Below, piece by piece: positions 60,124 through 64,000 of a stretch of DNA of 64,000 nt. This DNA comes from Phellopilus nigrolimitatus. Its lineage: Eukaryota > Basidiomycota > Agaricomycetes > Hymenochaetales > Hymenochaetaceae. Within the stretch, counting starts at the first letter, position 1, and each line of letters opens with the position of its first letter. The position numbers and the translations under genes were made by a program. The notes under the pieces are model-generated. The model ran no database searches and had not been told where the DNA came from. It saw nothing but the letters and a program-made list of their open reading frames with translations. The stretch covers positions 1-64,000 of the forward strand of contig JAJOHG010000019.1 in NCBI GenBank assembly GCA_021029095.1, in the 5' to 3' direction.

Positions 60124-61238
60124 ATGGTGTTCACCTATGTCATTGGTAAATCAGTTTTATTGCACTTTGAGTCCTTTCCTCATGTTATTGTTACTTTGAC
60201 AGAGCATATGGAAGAGGACGAGCAGGCTGAAAGGACCCTGCCCGAATGGGTCGAACTTGAATATCACGTTTGTCTCCGAATCTCACTTGCCCCATTTTAC
60301 GCGGATCATGAGAGCCGATCAAAATACTGCAGCATATGCGCACCCTCGCAGGCTCAGATGCGCAGATTCACTTCACGCATCTATCGTCCTCCTCCTCACA
60401 TGCGCTGTCAGCAGTGTTCACAGACACAGCCCAGTCATCGGCAAGGGCATTAGCACACCAGGCCGACGTGTTAGAGCTCATGCGAAGAAACGGAGTGCCA
60501 AAGAGCAGAGTTTGTCTCCTTGACCCCAAGGCAGAGAAAGAGCTCAGTCCAGAAGACGGCGAAGGGACCTTCGATTGGTTCCTCTTTGGTGTGAGTCTAT
60601 GTCTTTTGTCCTGCTGTGAGGATGGCACTTTATTAATAGGACAAGTGAAGGGAATTCTGGGTACACCTTTCCCAGCATATTTATGTTACAAATAAGAATG
60701 ACATACTGCGCTGTAGGCGATGATCCTCCGCGCGACCGCACGGCAGAGCTCAGAAAGCTAGGCTTCCCGACTCGCCATCTTGGAAATATACAGATGACGA
60801 CAGATACTGCGCTCGGTGTCACAAAAATAGTCGTACACGACAAAGGTGCGTTTTCAGCCACGTACTTCTATATAGTCTATATTAATTTACCCTTCACAGT
60901 AAAACTCCAAGATATATCTTACGCCGTGCGCTCAGTGTTGATTTTCTCCTTCAAAAAAATCAATCTGAAATCTGCTTTCAAACCGACAGGACTTCCCGAC
61001 AATAATATTCAACGCAAAAGAGAGCGTAGAGATGCCCTTCCGTGTGTTCTCTTTTCCATTCCCTATCTCCGCATCTCCCTTCTAAGTCTCGTATTTTAAT
61101 CATTTGAAACTTTGTCGACTAATTTTCACGGTGCGTTTAATTACGACAGGATACATAGCAGCGAACGGAGAGCCAACCTTACCTCCAGGGATGCGCGAGC
61201 TGTTACACAAAGATCTTGACAGAGGGTTCGAATTTTGA
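60124..61238 (+). CDS. SFM1: SPOUT methyltransferase SFM1 (Rps3 arginine methylation)
   Basis: Eight exons give 216 residues: 60124-60145, 60203-60267, 60333-60590, 60651-60660, 60717-60845, 60900-60925, 60990-61041, 61150-61238. In yeast Sfm1 is a SAM-dependent SPOUT-fold enzyme that methylates an arginine of ribosomal protein Rps3. Family blocks are YVIEHMEED, WVELEYHHM, VCLLDPKAEKELSPED, FDWFLFGGILGDDPPRDRT, LRKLGFPTRHLGNIQMTTDT, KESVEMPFRYI and NGEPTLPPGM. Length matches the yeast protein. Exon 4 is only 10 nt and supplies GIL of FGGILGD. Seven introns in a 651-base coding sequence is dense. It is convergent with LCB1 and divergent from the chitin synthase. Confidence 0.9.
60651..60660 (+). 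other. SFM1: 10-nt microexon of SFM1
   Basis: GGAATTCTGG, preceded by GTGAAG and followed by GTACAC. It encodes the Gly-Ile-Leu of the invariant FGGILGD motif and keeps the frame between exons 3 and 5; skipping it would shift frame. Confidence 0.82.
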
Positions 61239-61679
61239 CGCACTTGACTCCGCCATACCCCCATATTTGGACCTTGGCACGGAAGAGCTAGAATATGTAA
61301 GTTACTACTTTTCAGCCCATCTGCATATACGTATAGCTACCGCCTGAATCGATTGTGTACCCGATAATGGAACTACGGCTACTTGTGAGAACTTCATGTG
61401 TGCGCGAGAATTTGTATGGGTTTCAGATTAAATTAAGCAGGAAAGCATGTCATATCCTTTCTGTAACATGTTTGTATGTTGCTATATGCCAAAAAAACCT
61501 TTCGATACTCAGTAATCGTGTGCTTCGAAGAGAAATGCAAGACAAGCACAGACGTCCGATACGCAGTCCTAATTCTAGCGATTACTAGTGACATAAAGTA
61601 CATCATGAGAACACTCCTAACCAAAACAAAGTCATGATTCATAAAAAAATGGCATATTGCCGCTATCAGCGTCCTCGAT
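61239..61679. other. Convergent spacer SFM1 / LCB1
   Basis: Intergenic, AT-rich, no gene recognised. Confidence 0.6.
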
Positions 61680-63471
61680 CTATCGCCTCTTGCTCAAGAA
61701 CTTGACCAGCACAGCCTTGATCGTCGCTGCGGCCTTCTCGCAGTCCTTCTTCGAGAGCCCTGCCGTTACCGCGAGACGGATGCTCGGGCGAGGCTCAGCG
61801 AGTTCCTGTCCGCGCAAACGCTTAGAGCGCGTGACCATCACGCCCTGAGCAAACGCTTCCTCCACGACCTGCTGCAGGAGTCTCTCCTCCTCCTCGATAT
61901 TAAACGTGGCCGGGCTGTGCGGCTTAACCGAAGCTGGGTTGCTCTTGCCTCCAGAAACGTGCGAGGGCTTCTGCGTGTCGGGTGACGGGGGTAAGAGAGA
62001 CGCTGCACTAGGTAGCTTTGCGTGAACATGGATGATCGGGCTTGCGGGGTGCGACGCAACGGTGATGCAATCAAGTCTCTCGAGTACACTGCGCAGCACG
62101 CGCACGTTCTCCTGCAGGCCAACCAAGATAGAGGGCGTGCTCGTAAGGATGTTGATACCCTCCGAGGCAGAGACTGCAAGTAGCGCGGGCATAGCGGCGG
62201 AAAATACGAAGGACGTGCCATTAATCCGCTGGTGTTCGACAACGACATGTGAGCCGGCACAGAATCCACCAGCGGAGCAGAGCGTGTTCGCGATGGAACC
62301 GATGAGCATGTCAACGGACGTGGCTGGGACGTTGTAGAGTTCCGTTAAACCGCGACCAGTTCTACCGACAGTACCAAAGGAAAAAGACTCGTCGAGGATA
62401 AGACGGAACTTGTATTTTTCTTTAAGTTCGATCTGATTATGCACTCCTAAGTACTTTTGCTTCGGCTAAAATGTACTGAAATCAACTCACCACTTTCGGT
62501 AAATCGAGCAAAGCACCGTCATTCTCGAAAATACCTTCTGTAACAATGAAACGCCTCATGAGCGGAAGCCTCTTCTTCTTCCTTTCCTTCTCTACACTTT
62601 GAAGGACATCCTCCAGGCTTTTCAAGTCATTATGGTCATACCAGCGAATCGTCGAGCGAGAGATCTGCAGACCCTTCTGGATGGCGAAGTTAACACCTCT
62701 ATCAGCTACGATGACATCGCCACGCTTGCAGAAGGCAGGGATGACGGAAGAGATGGTCGAGAAGGCTTGCGAGTATAGAATAGCCGATTCAATGCCGAGG
62801 AATTGAGCAATATCCCGTTCAAGGTTCATATGAACATCTGCGACGAATATAAGAAAACGGTAAATGACAATAACCGCTTTACATACCGATCGTTCCATAG
62901 AATCCAGGCGGTCCGCAACTACCAAGCCCATACTTCCTCAGAGTCTCGATGGCACGCTCCTTTATCACCTCATTGCCAGCCAGCCCTGCAAAATTGTAGC
63001 TCGCGAGGTTGATGACGGTTTTCCCTGTGCTAAGCATCTTGGGCTTTGGTCCATTGGCACCCTGAATGACAGGTATGGCATTGTAATCGCTCCGCTCAAC
63101 TGGGTCAAGTGGGACCGCAAGAGGTTCGGGGTTCCATTCGTCGACGAGCTCGTTGATTTCCTAAACACAATCTCATGTCTATATTCGAGTCACAATAGGA
63201 AAAGGGGGGGAAAAACTCGTACCTCCTCAGTGTACTTCACAAAGTTTTTACCTGAACTATCTGAGCGCGTCCTCGACTGCAACAGTGTACGTATCGCGAA
63301 CAAAAACAGTATAAGCTCGAGGAGCGTCCGTCCTGGGTCATTCTGGTGCGATGACTCAATGTATCGAGCGATCACAGCCGAGCCTGGTAGCTTGTAAAAT
63401 GCATCCTCCGCGACAGACAACACATAGGACAAAAAAACGAGCACGGGCTTGAGGTTCGACTCGGAGTCCAT
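61680..63471 (-). CDS. LCB1: Serine palmitoyltransferase subunit 1 (LCB1)
   Basis: Four exons give 540 residues: 63223-63471, 62887-63160, 62491-62837, 61680-62432. Lcb1 pairs with Lcb2 in the ER membrane to condense serine with palmitoyl-CoA, the first step of sphingolipid synthesis. A hydrophobic anchor near residues 40-70 precedes the alpha-oxoamine-synthase fold: [65 protein letters not shown] and RLILDESFSFGTVGRTGRG. Where catalytic members carry the PLP lysine, this one reads MLIGSIANTL with Asn, as expected for the non-PLP-binding Lcb1. An insert rich in Ser/Pro (about 410-450) lies before the final domain. The start at 63471 is the first ATG before the anchor. Confidence 0.94.
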
Positions 63472-63646
63472 GAAGACGGAGGGAGAGTGGTCTGAGTAAT
63501 CTGTCCCGCGTAAACTCACATGGTTCGCGTACGGGTACCTTTCGCACGCTTTTGGTCATATACTCTTTGGTAAGACCATGACTTAGATTTCTACGTGAAA
63601 TCTACGAGTTGTCTCCCAGATTCAAACTCTGCGAATAACTGTTTCA

Positions 63647-63997
63647 TCACTCGGTCTTAAGACAGTCTGACAAAAGTATCAATCTATACTCGGACCATGT
63701 CTCACCTTGAATTGCAAAGTAGTTCTCGGACATCCGTGTTATTTTGGCTAAAGCCGGGTCTTTGCTCTTTCCGCGAGCAAACAGCGTATCAGTGTTACGA
63801 CAGCATATAAGACGAGACTGTCTCTCGATTGTGCAAATTTCCTGCGACCCGTTTTCCTGTGGCGTCACCTTGACAGTGTAATACCTCACCATTGAAGTGC
63901 ACATCAATACTTCTGTAGACTCCTCGTTATCTTGAAATGCCCGAGCCGACAACGTCTTCAACGGGTCCCACGAAGACAAAGAAGGATAGGACTGCAT
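63647..63997 (-). CDS. Hypothetical 116-codon frame at window edge
   Basis: Open from an ATG at 63997 to a stop at 63647 on the minus strand. Content is plausible (RYYTVKVTPQENGSQEICTI, ITRMSENYFAIQGETWSEYR) but no family is recognised. It may be part of a gene whose other exons lie beyond the window, or a chance frame in the LCB1 upstream region. Confidence 0.35.
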   Translation of the reverse strand: MQSYPSLSSWDPLKTLSARAFQDNEESTEVLMCTSMVRYYTVKVTPQENGSQEICTIERQSRLICCRNTDTLFARGKSKDPALAKITRMSENYFAIQGETWSEYRLILLSDCLKTE

Positions 63998-64000
63998 CGA

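Noticed and set aside
11372..63471. A biosynthetic gene cluster combining GWT1, RCE1, BTN1, CHS and LCB1
   Set aside because: All are essential or conserved housekeeping genes with unrelated reactions; shared endomembrane or wall location is not evidence of a cluster.

Overview
The window reads as nuclear DNA of a filamentous basidiomycete, most likely a mushroom-forming Agaricomycete. Genes are split by many short introns (about 50-80 bp, GT-AG with CTNAY-like branch sites). The content is fungal: GPI-anchor, sphingolipid, autophagy and chitin genes, including a chitin synthase with a myosin-like motor. F-box/leucine-rich and P450 genes are expanded in the basidiomycete style. The genus cannot be named from sequence alone. 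Exon boundaries below were worked out by hand from reading frame, splice signals and recalled family motifs; no search or alignment program was run.

Left part (1-23.4 kb) is accessory and duplicated. Two intact tandem cytochrome P450 genes (copy A 1258-3350, copy B 7331-9435) and an inverted, frameshifted third copy (C, 20054-22157) are interleaved with two genes for HPP-family membrane proteins (4817-5595 and 18601-19385). P450 A/HPP1 and HPP2/P450 C form the same convergent pair in opposite orientation. Between them lie an unrecognised gene, GWT1 (GPI inositol acylation), an F-box/LRR gene and about 3.2 kb without recognised genes.

Middle part (23.4-33.3 kb) is a compact housekeeping block: RCE1 (CAAX protease), BTN1/CLN3, DBP4 (ribosome-biogenesis helicase) and a Zrg17/ZnT6-like zinc transporter. 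At 33.7-37.7 kb a decayed P450 fragment is split by a 3,326-bp hAT-type element with an 8-bp target duplication. The element carries a decayed, intron-containing RING-finger gene.

Right part (38.4-64 kb): an unrecognised nuclear-looking protein, SURF6/RRP14, a large disordered protein, a decayed F-box/LRR remnant, ATG1, class V-type chitin synthase, SFM1 (SPOUT methyltransferase for ribosomal protein Rps3), LCB1 (serine palmitoyltransferase) and an unrecognised reading frame at the edge. Divergent pairs with short shared promoters are GWT1/F-box, BTN1/DBP4 and CHS/SFM1. The genes do not form one pathway, but many act at the endomembrane system and cell wall. The most interesting signals are the mosaic inverted P450/HPP duplication, the hAT element carrying a host-like gene, and 10- and 14-nt microexons.
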